DNA of 9,852 bases from assembly GCA_047626155.1 (NCBI GenBank), contig JBLHRR010000181.1, positions 1 through 9,852 on the forward strand, written 5' to 3'. Under the pieces are notes generated by a model. It did no database searches, had not been told where the DNA came from, and worked only from the letters and a program-made list of their open reading frames with translations. How positions within the stretch are numbered: position 1 is the stretch's first letter; each line of letters begins with the position of its first letter. The stretch comes from CALGLS01 sp047626155 (GTDB lineage: Bacteria > Bacteroidota > Bacteroidia > Chitinophagales > Saprospiraceae). Position numbers and translations under genes: made by a program. This document shows, one piece after another, positions 1 through 6,586 of this stretch.

Positions 1-105
1 AAGGTGGCGGCTAATAAAATTACGGAAGAAGCTGTGGAATGGCTGCCGCATCGGATTGGTCCTGAAATTTTGGAAAAATTTGAAGCGGAGGTGAAGGGAG
101 GCTAG
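1..105 (+). CDS. 3' end of an unidentified protein (partial)
   Basis: Frame 1 is open from the window edge for 34 codons and ends in TAG at 103-105. The tail ends FEAEVKGG and has a coding-like composition (Glu/Lys-rich, with a WLPHRIGPEI segment), so it is probably the C-terminus of a gene that starts before the window. I do not recognise the family. The fragment is short enough that chance cannot be fully excluded. It lies only about 10 bases before the first codon that could start the broken XRE regulator, so the two may once have been co-transcribed. Confidence 0.45.
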   Translation, partial: KVAANKITEEAVEWLPHRIGPEILEKFEAEVKGG

Positions 106-115
106 GTGGGGTTGG

Positions 116-450
116 TTGGGGGCTTACTTTGGAGGCATCGTTGCACAACTTAGAAAAGACCAAGCTATATCACAGACCGACTTGGCTAAACTACTTGGTA
201 TCCACAAAAATGTATTGGGCAGGTATGAACACAATGAAGTACAACCTTACTATTGAAAATAGATCGAAAAATCGCTGATATACTAGATGTGTCTTTGGAT
301 TACTTGATCGGAAAGATCGATATCGAGATGGATAAAATCACTCGTAAACGAATTTTAGAAGATTCTTAATTTGATGAAGATGATAAATTTCACACCTTCT
401 CTGTCATTGATGCTTTTATCGCTAAAAGAAAAATTCAGTCTGTTATATAG
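116..450 (+). pseudogene. Broken XRE-family HTH transcriptional regulator
   Basis: Translation from about 125 gives YFGGIVAQLRKDQ, then a canonical Cro/C1-type helix-turn-helix (SQTDLAKLLGIHKNVLGRYE), then HNEVQP, then a stop at 251-253. Removing one T from the TT at 247-248 and one A from the A5 run at 267-271 restores EVQPTIENRSKIADILDV followed by SLDYLIGKIDIEMDKITRKR, the normal continuation of this family. A TAA at 367-369 then interrupts the frame, after which FDEDDKFHTFSVIDAFIAKR continues to a TAG at 448-450, matching the usual C-terminal helix of Bacteroidota XRE regulators. No ATG is present at the 5' end; the only in-frame candidate start is TTG at 116. Three lesions and a missing start make it a pseudogene. 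Sequencing error could explain the homopolymer indels but less easily the in-frame stop. Confidence 0.8.
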
Positions 451-698
451 CTTGACAGTATTAGCTATTCTTCAAATAATAAATCTATAACAACAGTTTA
501 ACATCAGACCTTCTTACTCAAAATAAAAAGTGCAAAGCAATCACCCTCCGGCAATGCTTTGCACTATTTTTATTGGCTTACACTAATCTTCTTCTGTTAT
601 ACTGGCCAGATTCGGTTAAATCCCAGAGCATTTACCGAGCGACCGTAACAGGCCGCAGACTCGACTCCGTGCCGGCGAGGCTAAAACAACTCTTCATC
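451..698. other. Intergenic stretch between convergent genes
   Basis: Apart from the hairpin at 529-565, no gene is visible. Bases 600-690 have a higher G+C content than the neighbouring AT-rich DNA, and their minus strand has short open frames (for example VESAACYGRSVNALGFNRI, closed by a stop). The block does not fold as a tRNA by eye. It may be a fragment of a repeat or lost gene; nothing in the sequence settles this. Confidence 0.3.
525..572. terminator. Bidirectional hairpin terminator
   Basis: A perfect 11-bp stem (agtgcaaagca at 529-539, tgctttgcact at 555-565) is flanked by an A-run on the left (525-529) and T-rich sequence on the right (567-571). It can therefore terminate transcription from either side. 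It sits between the + strand XRE remnant and the minus-strand ankyrin gene, which converge on it. The loop of about 15 bases is larger than usual. Confidence 0.65.
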
Positions 699-1484
699 TT
701 ACTCATTCGCCCGTAAAAAAGAAATTATTTTCTTCTTATACTTCCGATCACTTGGATTCGTATTTCTATTTAGAATATCCTCCAAATATATTTTCTTATC
801 CTTATCCTCTCTGTAAAATACAGGCCGCCTAAAATCCGCTCCATTTTTAAGTAAATAGTATACGACGTCATACTTACCGGTCAATGCAGCTTTAGACAAG
901 GCACTTTGTTTGTACTCATTTTGAAAGTTCACATCCGCCCCATTTTCAACTAAAAATTTAACAATCTTTATGTTTCCAGCCCTGCTTGCTGCTATTAGTG
1001 GCGTATATCTCGTTTCGTTTCTTTTTTGCCTTGGACCTACTTCCAAATCGTTGATATTAGCTCCATATTGAAATAATAGCTTCGGATATTTTACATCATA
1101 ATGATCATATCCACATGCATCAATCAAAGCGGAGGAACCATCGTAAGTACCATATAAATTAACATTCGCGCCGTTTTCTAAAAGAGTCTTAAATGATTTA
1201 AATTGTTGATTTACTATAGTCAACATTAGCAATGTTTGGCCAAAAACTGGTTCTTGAAAATCAATCAGCTCTTTATCTTCACGTATCAATTTGTTTATTT
1301 GCTTCACATTTTGATCAGCTACTGCTTTAGCAAGTTCCCATGCTTCTGTTTGTTGAAACAACCGATAATCATTGCCCAACAGTTTTGACTTGTCTACTAT
1401 TACTTCTCTGTCGTAATAATTACAGGAATAAAAAAAGAAAAAAATTAGTCCTATTAAAAGGAATATGTTTAAGTAATTATTCAT
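699..1484 (-). CDS. Ankyrin-repeat lipoprotein, candidate immunity protein
   Basis: This 261-residue protein begins with a hydrophobic segment (residues 4-20) ending in FYSC, a plausible lipobox with Cys21 as the lipidated residue, so it is probably anchored in the outer or inner membrane facing the periplasm. Residues of about 48-222 form four to five ankyrin repeats: TLLMLTIVNQ...LLENGANVN (84-109), SALIDACGYD...LLFQYGANIN (118-145), TPLIAASRAGNIKIVKFLVE with NGADVN (161-186), and SALSKAALTGKYDVVYYLLK with NGADF (194-218). A charged Lys/Arg-rich tail follows. It starts 63 bases downstream of a broken lipase-domain toxin remnant on the same strand. In polymorphic-toxin loci, immunity genes lie directly downstream of the toxin, and ankyrin proteins are a known immunity class, so immunity is an inference from position. 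The frame is intact although its neighbour is broken. The leader is A-rich with no Shine-Dalgarno sequence. Confidence 0.85.
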   Translation of the reverse strand: MNNYLNIFLLIGLIFFFFYSCNYYDREVIVDKSKLLGNDYRLFQQTEAWELAKAVADQNVKQINKLIREDKELIDFQEPVFGQTLLMLTIVNQQFKSFKTLLENGANVNLYGTYDGSSALIDACGYDHYDVKYPKLLFQYGANINDLEVGPRQKRNETRYTPLIAASRAGNIKIVKFLVENGADVNFQNEYKQSALSKAALTGKYDVVYYLLKNGADFRRPVFYREDKDKKIYLEDILNRNTNPSDRKYKKKIISFLRANE

Positions 1485-1547
1485 TTTTATTTTTTCTGTT
1501 TCTGTAGTAATTTTGTCTATGATTTTTATTTGAAGGAGATATCTACG

Positions 1548-2048
1548 CTACTGGCTCGCAGGTGTTCCTCCCTGCAAACTAGCTCTCTTATCCATTTCAT
1601 CAGACATGTTATCCATACTATGACCATTTATAATCGATCTCTTACTCGTAGGCTTTAGAATATGTTTTTTACCATTTGTTAAAAAAAGCTGCAAAATGCT
1701 TATAGGATCCGTCGCCAGCATATACGCATCTATTTTTGCTTTACTAAATAACGCTTTATTTGCGAACTTTGTATAGCCAGTCACGTTTGCAGCATTAAAT
1801 GTAATCGCTGACCTTTTCTCTCGCATTTTCTTATTCATCTTTGTGGCTACCATAGAATTTAAAGCCGCTTGACCTCCTCCTTTAGAGTGTCCTGTAAAGG
1901 TTAACTCTTGATCTCCAATTTTGTTAGATAGCTCCCGTGCAGCATTTGCTGAATCCTTATACTGTTGGGACATGCCAATAAGTTGAGCGCCGTTAGCAGT
2001 CATATCCTCTTTCAGTCTATTTTTTGGGTCAGTACCAGCGGACAGGAT
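1548..2048 (-). pseudogene. Lipase-domain C-terminal toxin fragment
   Basis: The open frame encodes SAGTDPKNRLKEDM and then about 150 residues of an alpha/beta-hydrolase (class 3 lipase-like) domain. The nucleophile elbow is LTFTGHSKGGGQAA (Ser at the centre of G-H-S-K-G), followed by SAITFNAANV, an IDAYMLATDP strand (candidate Asp), and INGHSMDNM (candidate His). AGTDP looks like the oxyanion-hole strand that normally precedes the elbow. This order is typical of lipase domains at the C-terminus of Rhs-type secreted toxins, which attack phospholipids of rivals. The frame is closed upstream by a TAG at 2049-2051. The expected N-terminal part is in another frame (2029-2208), so the fragment lacks its delivery region and any normal start. 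The first ATG at 2003 falls inside the domain. The active-site set is intact, so decay appears recent or the piece may be a displaced toxin tip. Confidence 0.7.
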
Positions 2049-2208
2049 CTAGCGCGTTAACTCCAGGAGCCAAGGATAGCTCAGGTCTTCCCCAAATATC
2101 AAAGATCTTTCCTCCTTGACTCACTCCTCCATGTCTATTCTCCAAATTTCGACCTAATGGATCTATGAATGACTCATCCGACCATTTTAAAGGGCTCGTT
2201 ACCCTGAT
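2029..2208 (-). pseudogene. Rhs-like linker fragment upstream of the lipase domain
   Basis: A 60-codon open stretch on the minus strand reads SPLKWSDESFIDPLGRN, then LENRHGGVSQGGKIFDIWGR, then PELSLAPGVNALDPVRWY before a TGA at 2029-2031. It has no start of its own and is closed upstream by a TAG at 2209-2211. It runs directly towards the lipase fragment but in a different frame, so a frameshift near 2030-2050 probably separates two parts of one former protein. The DPLGR segment and the position before a toxin-like domain suggest an Rhs/YD-type carrier, but no clear YD repeats are visible; that assignment is an inference. Confidence 0.5.
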
Positions 2209-2505
2209 CTACCTTATTCCAAATCCACTTAATATGACCAAGAACCCTTTTAATACATTTAAATGTAATTTGAATTTTAATATATGTTTACTATCTTTGT
2301 AAGGCGTTCATAAAACATATCAAATTCTACAGACAAAAATTCCATGACATTGAAAGCTCCATTTAGTGGACTTCCCTCATTGCCATTCCCATATCTCTGT
2401 TTCTAGACGATCTGTTTTTATGCTTTTAGTTAACCGATATTCGGTATCACTTTTGTCTAAAAGCAAGCTAACAACGCGCACTCCCAATTCCGATATAATA
2501 TAACA
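2174..2505 (-). pseudogene. Frameshifted coding debris, family not recognised
   Basis: Three overlapping minus-strand frames look coding in turn. Bases 2377-2505 give SELGVRVVSLLLDKSDTEYR and then LTKSIKTDRLETEIWEWQ. Bases 2277-2402 give RYGNGNEGSPLNGAFNVMEF and then LSVEFDMFYERLTKIVNIY. Bases 2174-2287 give IKIQITFKCIKRVLGHIKWI and then WNKVDQGNEPFKMVG. Each ends where the next becomes open, as expected of one gene broken by at least two single-base indels. No start codon or conserved motif could be assigned. It could be an old immunity or orphan toxin-tail gene of the same locus, but nothing in the residues proves it. Confidence 0.45.
2269..2299 (+). promoter_or_regulatory. Bacteroidota-type promoter, + strand
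   Basis: TTTG at 2269-2272, 19 bases, then TATCTTTG at 2292-2299 matches the Bacteroidota consensus (-33 TTG, -7 TAnnTTTG) with the same spacing as the metK promoter in this window. The only intact + strand gene downstream is the lipoprotein at 2592, which would leave a leader of about 285 bases containing the 2522-2570 hairpin. The promoter lies inside minus-strand gene debris, so it may be a relic or a chance match. Confidence 0.4.
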
Positions 2506-2521
2506 TTAGATTAATTGTCTT

Positions 2522-2570
2522 GCCTAAGATGGTTTATAGATAGCTCCGCTGTCTATAAACCATCTTAGGC
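2522..2570. repeat. Long hairpin with GCTGTCTA arm, upstream of lipoprotein gene
   Basis: The arms at 2522-2544 and 2548-2570 pair over 23 bp around a 3-base loop (tcc), with a single T-G wobble. There is no T-run after it, so it is not a standard intrinsic terminator. The inner arm sequence, TAGATAGC-tcc-GCTGTCTA, closely resembles that of the hairpin at 3179-3213. The arms end 21 bases before the ATG of the lipoprotein gene. Confidence 0.8.
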
Positions 2571-2591
2571 TTAGATACTAGGTAAATTAAC

Positions 2592-3176
2592 ATGAATAAA
2601 ATCATATGGTTTTTTATAGTAGCGCTATTGCTATCAGTAATGGCCTCCTGTGGAAAAGGCGAAGCGACGGAGCCGGAAGAACTATCAAATAGTTCCTTTA
2701 GCTGCAAAATTGATGGCCAATTTTGGGAAACCAAAACGGTATCAAGAGAGGTGATGATTCGAAGTGAAGAGTTGCCGGGTGTGTTTTTTAAAACGCTGAT
2801 TATCTCAGGTATCTCTGAGGGGGAAGAGCTTATCACTTTGCACATCTATAATATGTATGATGCAGAATCAGGCGACTGCCCGGGTGTGTATACCTACTAT
2901 GGTTCCGGCCATGAAGATTATGAAGAGAAAGCACTTCAGACCGTTGTTGATGGTACTCGTTATGGAGACCACAGTGCGATTTCTTATTTCTCTTCAGTAG
3001 AAAACTCTTCCGGTTCTGGCTTTGGTGATATTGTAACGACAGTGGCCTCTTGCGAAAATTTTAAAGTGAGCGGTACCTTTCAAGGGACAATTTATGCACA
3101 AAGCGCTGATGGATCTTTTGAGTTGAATGTGACAGAAGGAAAGTTTGAGAATGTACCTTATGTGATTGAAGAGTAA
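2592..3176 (+). CDS. Secreted lipoprotein of unknown function
   Basis: The 194-residue product has a clear type II signal peptide: MNKIIW, a hydrophobic core, and a lipobox VMASC with Cys20, followed by a Ser/Glu-rich linker. The mature part begins SFSCKIDGQFW and ends ELNVTEGKFENV, a layout seen in small Bacteroidota lipoproteins whose domain starts with F-x-x-x-I-D-G-x-x-W and closes with a strand plus EGxF. The middle alternates hydrophobic and polar residues, suggesting a beta-rich fold exposed at the cell surface or in the periplasm. No catalytic motif is visible, and the function is unknown. The ATG follows an A/T-rich leader without a Shine-Dalgarno sequence. The gene stands alone on this strand, bracketed by two hairpins and followed by a strong terminator. 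Confidence 0.85.
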   Translation: MNKIIWFFIVALLLSVMASCGKGEATEPEELSNSSFSCKIDGQFWETKTVSREVMIRSEELPGVFFKTLIISGISEGEELITLHIYNMYDAESGDCPGVYTYYGSGHEDYEEKALQTVVDGTRYGDHSAISYFSSVENSSGSGFGDIVTTVASCENFKVSGTFQGTIYAQSADGSFELNVTEGKFENVPYVIEE

Positions 3177-3178
3177 GG

Positions 3179-3213
3179 CCGTTTGGTTGACAGCAGAGCT
3201 GTCTACCAAACGG
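3179..3213. repeat. Long hairpin with GCTGTCTA arm, just after lipoprotein gene
   Basis: The arms ccgtttggttgacagc (3179-3194) and gctgtctaccaaacgg (3198-3213) pair over 16 positions with one mismatch around the 3-base loop aga. It begins 3 bases after the lipoprotein stop codon. No T-run follows. The core GACAGC-aga-GCTGTC is shared with the hairpin at 2522-2570, while the outer arms differ. Confidence 0.8.
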
Positions 3214-3263
3214 GACTCGATTGGCGTTCCACCAATTCCCCGTATGATATTTGGAAAAAGACA

Positions 3264-3306
3264 TAAAAAAACGGACGATGAAAACTTCATCAGCCGTTTT
3301 TTTTAT
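3264..3306. terminator. Bidirectional intrinsic terminator between lipoprotein gene and metK
   Basis: An A-run and acgg at the left pair with ccgt and a long T-run at the right. The inner stem gatgaa/ttcatc closes on the loop aac. Because both flanks carry A/T runs in the right orientation, it can end the + strand lipoprotein transcript and the minus-strand metK transcript, which converge here. Confidence 0.85.
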
Positions 3307-3400
3307 TATAAAGTTATAACTCTTCAACCAGTTCTTGTTCTTCTCAACGGTACGATTGCACGCGCTAGTGGGAAGTTTAAGTCTAAGTTAACAGTTAAAG

Positions 3401-4657
3401 TTATTTCATCTTAAACACTTTTTTGATATCCTTCACCATGTCTAATTTTTCCCAGGTGAAAGTTTCTACTGTTACTGTTTTGCTATTTCCGTTTTGGCCA
3501 ATCTTTACTTTCTTCTTACCAGGCTTACGCCCCATGTGACCATAAGCAGCAGTTTCAGAGAAAATTGGATTTTGTAAACCAAAACGTTTTACGATAGCAG
3601 CAGGACGCATGTCGAAAAGCTTTTCCATTTTTCGAGCCATTTCCCCATCCGTCATGTTTACTTTTCCAGTACCGTAAGTATTGATGTACAAACCAACAGG
3701 CTTAGCTACACCAATGGCATAAGCCACCTGGACCAAGCATTGATCCGCTAATCCAGCAGCAACAATGTTCTTTGCCATGTGACGAGTGGCATAAGCAGCA
3801 GAACGATCCACCTTAGAAGAATCCTTTCCAGAGAAAGCTCCTCCACCGTGTGCACCAAATCCACCATAGGTGTCAACAATAATTTTACGACCCGTTAAAC
3901 CAGTATCTCCGTGAGGACCACCGATAACAAATTTACCAGTTGGGTTTACGTGAAGTGTGATTTTATCACTAAACATTTTACGAACCTTTGCAGGCAACTT
4001 CTTGACTACTCGTGGAATCAAAATATTCTTAACGTCTTTCTTAATAGCCGCTAACATTTTCTTTTCCGGAGCGAAGTCATCGTGCTGTGTTGACAATACG
4101 ATGGTGTCTATACGCACCGGTTTGTTGTCATCACTATATTCGATGGTTACCTGAGATTTAGAATCAGGTCTTAGGTATGTCATTTGCTTTCCACCGCGAC
4201 GTAGCGCAGCCAACTCTTCCAATAACATGTGGGAGATTTGTAATGGCAATGGCATGTAGTTATTTGACTCGTTGGTTGCATAGCCGAACATCATCCCTTG
4301 GTCACCTGCACCTTGCTCATCCTCTTTTCTACCTACATCAACACCCTGTGCAATGTCAGCAGACTGTTCGTGGATAGCAGACATGACACCGCAAGAGTTC
4401 CCATCGAATTGGTATTCTGATTTGGTGTAACCAATTTTATTGATTACTTCTCGTACTGTTTTTTGTACATCTACGTAAGCATTAGATCTTACTTCACCAG
4501 AAACAACAGCTAGTCCAGTTGTTACTAATGTTTCGCAAGCTACTTTAGACTTAGGATCCTGCGCTAAAAAAGCATCAAGGATAGCGTCTGAAATTTGGTC
4601 AGCAACCTTATCTGGGTGCCCTTCAGAAACAGATTCTGATGTAAATAAATATGGCAT
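3401..4657 (-). CDS. metK: S-adenosylmethionine synthetase
   Basis: The 418-residue enzyme makes S-adenosylmethionine from methionine and ATP in the cytoplasm, releasing phosphate and pyrophosphate; the product is the main methyl donor. It shows the three family domains in order: an N-terminal SESVSEGHPDKVADQISDA (GHPDK at 13-17), the flexible-loop motif GAGDQGMMFGYA (116-127), and GGPHGDTGLTGRKIIVDTYG (246-265) with the phosphate-binding GGGAFSGKD (271-279). The C-terminal domain includes SETAAYGHMGR. Length fits the slightly long Bacteroidota form. The ATG start is fixed by the conserved MPYLFTSESVSEGHPDK beginning. It has its own promoter 50-79 bases upstream of the start, and no SAM riboswitch fits in the short leader. 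It converges on the lipoprotein gene through a shared terminator. Confidence 0.98.
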   Translation of the reverse strand: MPYLFTSESVSEGHPDKVADQISDAILDAFLAQDPKSKVACETLVTTGLAVVSGEVRSNAYVDVQKTVREVINKIGYTKSEYQFDGNSCGVMSAIHEQSADIAQGVDVGRKEDEQGAGDQGMMFGYATNESNNYMPLPLQISHMLLEELAALRRGGKQMTYLRPDSKSQVTIEYSDDNKPVRIDTIVLSTQHDDFAPEKKMLAAIKKDVKNILIPRVVKKLPAKVRKMFSDKITLHVNPTGKFVIGGPHGDTGLTGRKIIVDTYGGFGAHGGGAFSGKDSSKVDRSAAYATRHMAKNIVAAGLADQCLVQVAYAIGVAKPVGLYINTYGTGKVNMTDGEMARKMEKLFDMRPAAIVKRFGLQNPIFSETAAYGHMGRKPGKKKVKIGQNGNSKTVTVETFTWEKLDMVKDIKKVFKMK

Positions 4658-4706
4658 AATTCAGTTTGTTTTTACTAGAATAATGGGTATACGGTTAATT
4701 TGGCTG

Positions 4707-4736
4707 CAAAGTTAAAAATACTTTGTAGCTAATCAA
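4707..4736 (-). promoter_or_regulatory. metK promoter
   Basis: Read on the minus strand: TTG (complement of 4734-4736), 19 bases, then TAACTTTG (complement of 4707-4714). This is the Bacteroidota housekeeping promoter with the -7 box TAnnTTTG. It lies about 50 bases before the metK ATG, leaving a leader of roughly 40 bases. A near-duplicate (tagctaatcaa at 4726-4736 and tagctaattaa from about 4744) overlaps the -33 region and could be an operator, though it may be chance in AT-rich DNA. Confidence 0.7.
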
Positions 4737-4803
4737 TTTTTATAGCTAATTAAGTTTTGTTTAAGCAGGCTGGCGGAGTTAAAGCGGTCGATGTGCAAAC
4801 ATA

Positions 4804-5436
4804 TTATCTGATTTCACAGACAAATATTGGGGCCGTCTCTTCTTTTGCCCTTCCTTTTTGGAAAATGTAGCCTTCCAGCTTATCGCCAATTTTCACTGGA
4901 CCAACTCCTGCAGGCGTTCCGGTATAAATTAAATCGCCCATGTTCAATTTAAAGAATTGAGAAACATAGGAAATCAGATGATCAAATTGAAAGATCAAAT
5001 CTTTGGTGTTTCCGTTCTGAACGGTTTCTCCATTTTTATCTAACTTAAATTCAATGGTATCTCGATCAACAGTATCTATTGGAATAAAAGGACTCAGCAC
5101 CGCCGAACCATCGAAGCCTTTTGCGATTTCCCAGGGATGGCCTTTGGCCTTGCATTCTGCTTGAATATCCCTTGCGGTAAAGTCAATGCCCAAGGCAATT
5201 TCTTTGACATAATCTTTTGCAAACTCAGGCTGCACGTGGCGGCCGTTCTTACCGATTTTCAAAACAACTTCTACTTCATAATGCAAGTCCTTTGTAAACT
5301 CCGGATAGTAAAACGGTTTATTGTTAACGAGTAGGGCAGAAGCCGGCTTCATAAAAACCAAAGGTTTACTAGGAACCGGGTTGTTCAGTTCTTTGGCGTG
5401 ATCCACATAATTACGACCGATGCATATGATTTTCAT
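4804..5436 (-). CDS. Fumarylacetoacetate hydrolase family protein (FAHD1/YcgM-like)
   Basis: This 210-residue protein is a compact single-domain member of the FAH fold, which uses a divalent metal to cleave or isomerise acylpyruvates and related dioxo acids. It opens with MKIICIGRNYVDHAKELNNP, the standard FAHD1-type start. The metal ligands are the glutamates of HYEVEV (Glu54, Glu56) and Asp85 in GIDFTARD. Other family signatures are GHPWEIAKGFDGSAV (99-113), GDLIYTGTPAGVGPV (167-181) and a final beta strand. Length matches FAHD1/YcgM (about 200-220). FAHD1 relatives are acylpyruvate hydrolases or oxaloacetate decarboxylases; the residues do not allow a choice. The start lies 19 bases after the trpS stop on the same strand, so it is probably co-transcribed with trpS. 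No terminator is seen after it. Confidence 0.93.
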   Translation of the reverse strand: MKIICIGRNYVDHAKELNNPVPSKPLVFMKPASALLVNNKPFYYPEFTKDLHYEVEVVLKIGKNGRHVQPEFAKDYVKEIALGIDFTARDIQAECKAKGHPWEIAKGFDGSAVLSPFIPIDTVDRDTIEFKLDKNGETVQNGNTKDLIFQFDHLISYVSQFFKLNMGDLIYTGTPAGVGPVKIGDKLEGYIFQKGRAKEETAPIFVCEIR

Positions 5437-5455
5437 TGTTGTTAATTTTTTATAT

Positions 5456-6466
5456 CTAAAACTTTACATTCCCTAGTCCGGTCAATTCCTTTACTTCTCT
5501 GATGGTTTCTTGCGCCCGTTTTCTAATTTCGGCAGAAGAGGCTTTGATTTGATTCTTTACGTCTTTTTTGTTGCCCATCAATTCTGCTTTCCGTTCCCGA
5601 AACCGATTACTCATTTCTACGAGCCCGTTAGCGGTAGCATCTTTCAGCGTAGAATATTGTAAACTACCATTGTTGTAATCCTCCATAATGCTGTCGTACG
5701 CTTCTTGTTGGCCACTGGCACGAAGCATGCTAAAAAGGTTGGCAATACCAGCACTCATTTCTCCCTCCGGAGTTTCTCCCGTGTCGGTAACTGCTGAACG
5801 AATTTGCTTTCGAATCCGTGCTTCCTCTTCAAAAACAGAAATGTAATGTTTCTCACCAGCACTCTTACTCATCTTTTTTTCCGGAGCTGCAGGAGAGGCA
5901 ATCTTAGGCGTTTCGCTATACAGACTTTCCGGAAGTACAAAGTATTCTTTACCAACTTGATTGTTAAAACGTTCTGCAATATTTCGCGACAGCTCCAGGT
6001 GTTGCTCTTGATCTTTTCCAACCGGAACGTAATCCGCACGGTAAATCAAAATATCGGCAGCCTGCAAAACAGGATAGCCAAAAAGCCCCGCAGATATGAA
6101 GCCGGAAGCTTTTTCCTTAGAGTCAGAAGATTTGTCTTTAAACTGTGTCATTCTACTCACTTGTCCATAAGAACAAAAGCAACTGAAGATCCATCCCAGT
6201 TCCGTATGTTCTGGTATCAAAGATTGAATGAAAAGATTTTCTGCTTTTACCCCAACTGCTAGCAAATTGAAAATCAATTCCCAGGTGTTTTCTCTAAGCT
6301 TTTTAGGATTGTAAGGCATAGTCATCGCATGATAGTCAACGATGCCGTATTTGCATTCGTAGTCTTCCTGAAGGTTAACCCAGTTTTGAACAGCGCCAAA
6401 ATAGTTACCGTAATGCATGTTTCCTGTTGGTTGAATACAGGACAATACTTTTTTCTTCTCGCTCAT
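5456..6466 (-). CDS. trpS: Tryptophanyl-tRNA synthetase
   Basis: The 336-residue class I aminoacyl-tRNA synthetase charges tRNA-Trp with tryptophan in the cytoplasm. The Rossmann-fold signature CIQPTGNMHYGNYFGA (residues 10-25; HIGH-like HYGN) and the KMSKS loop APEKKMSKSAG (194-204) are both present. Between them lies the conserved GYPVLQAADILIYRADYVPV with GKDQEQHLELSR (130-161), which includes tryptophan-pocket and dimer residues. The C-terminal helical domain ends NVKF. Length is normal for bacterial TrpS (about 330). The ATG start is supported by the usual short lead before the first strand. It lies 120 bases after ridA and 19 bases before the FAH-family gene; no clear TAnnTTTG promoter was seen in the ridA-trpS gap. 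Confidence 0.98.
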   Translation of the reverse strand: MSEKKKVLSCIQPTGNMHYGNYFGAVQNWVNLQEDYECKYGIVDYHAMTMPYNPKKLRENTWELIFNLLAVGVKAENLFIQSLIPEHTELGWIFSCFCSYGQVSRMTQFKDKSSDSKEKASGFISAGLFGYPVLQAADILIYRADYVPVGKDQEQHLELSRNIAERFNNQVGKEYFVLPESLYSETPKIASPAAPEKKMSKSAGEKHYISVFEEEARIRKQIRSAVTDTGETPEGEMSAGIANLFSMLRASGQQEAYDSIMEDYNNGSLQYSTLKDATANGLVEMSNRFRERKAELMGNKKDVKNQIKASSAEIRKRAQETIREVKELTGLGNVKF

Positions 6467-6586
6467 GATGTTGATGTTACTAAGTTTATTCGGTATCAGT
6501 TGTCCGGTTTTCGGTACCCGGCTGACCGCACCATTTTATTTAGTGTATTAGAATAAGCACTAATAAATTATGATTCTTACTGATCT

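Noticed and set aside
455..483. Sigma-70-like promoter TTGACA-N17-AATAAT
   Set aside because: It leads into no gene, only into the hairpin terminator, and does not fit the promoter type used elsewhere in the window.
600..690. tRNA gene suggested by ttcggttaaatccc-like sequence
   Set aside because: No acceptor stem, anticodon arm or CCA-compatible end could be folded on either strand.
4658..4706. SAM riboswitch in the metK leader
   Set aside because: The predicted leader is only about 40 bases and shows no multi-stem fold; too short for known SAM riboswitches.
5804..6262. 152-codon + strand open frame opposite trpS
   Set aside because: It lies wholly inside trpS, which has complete catalytic motifs; composition is that of an antisense shadow.
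6467..6586. T-box or attenuator before trpS
   Set aside because: The 120-base gap lacks a T-box motif, a Trp-rich leader peptide and a terminator hairpin with a T-run.
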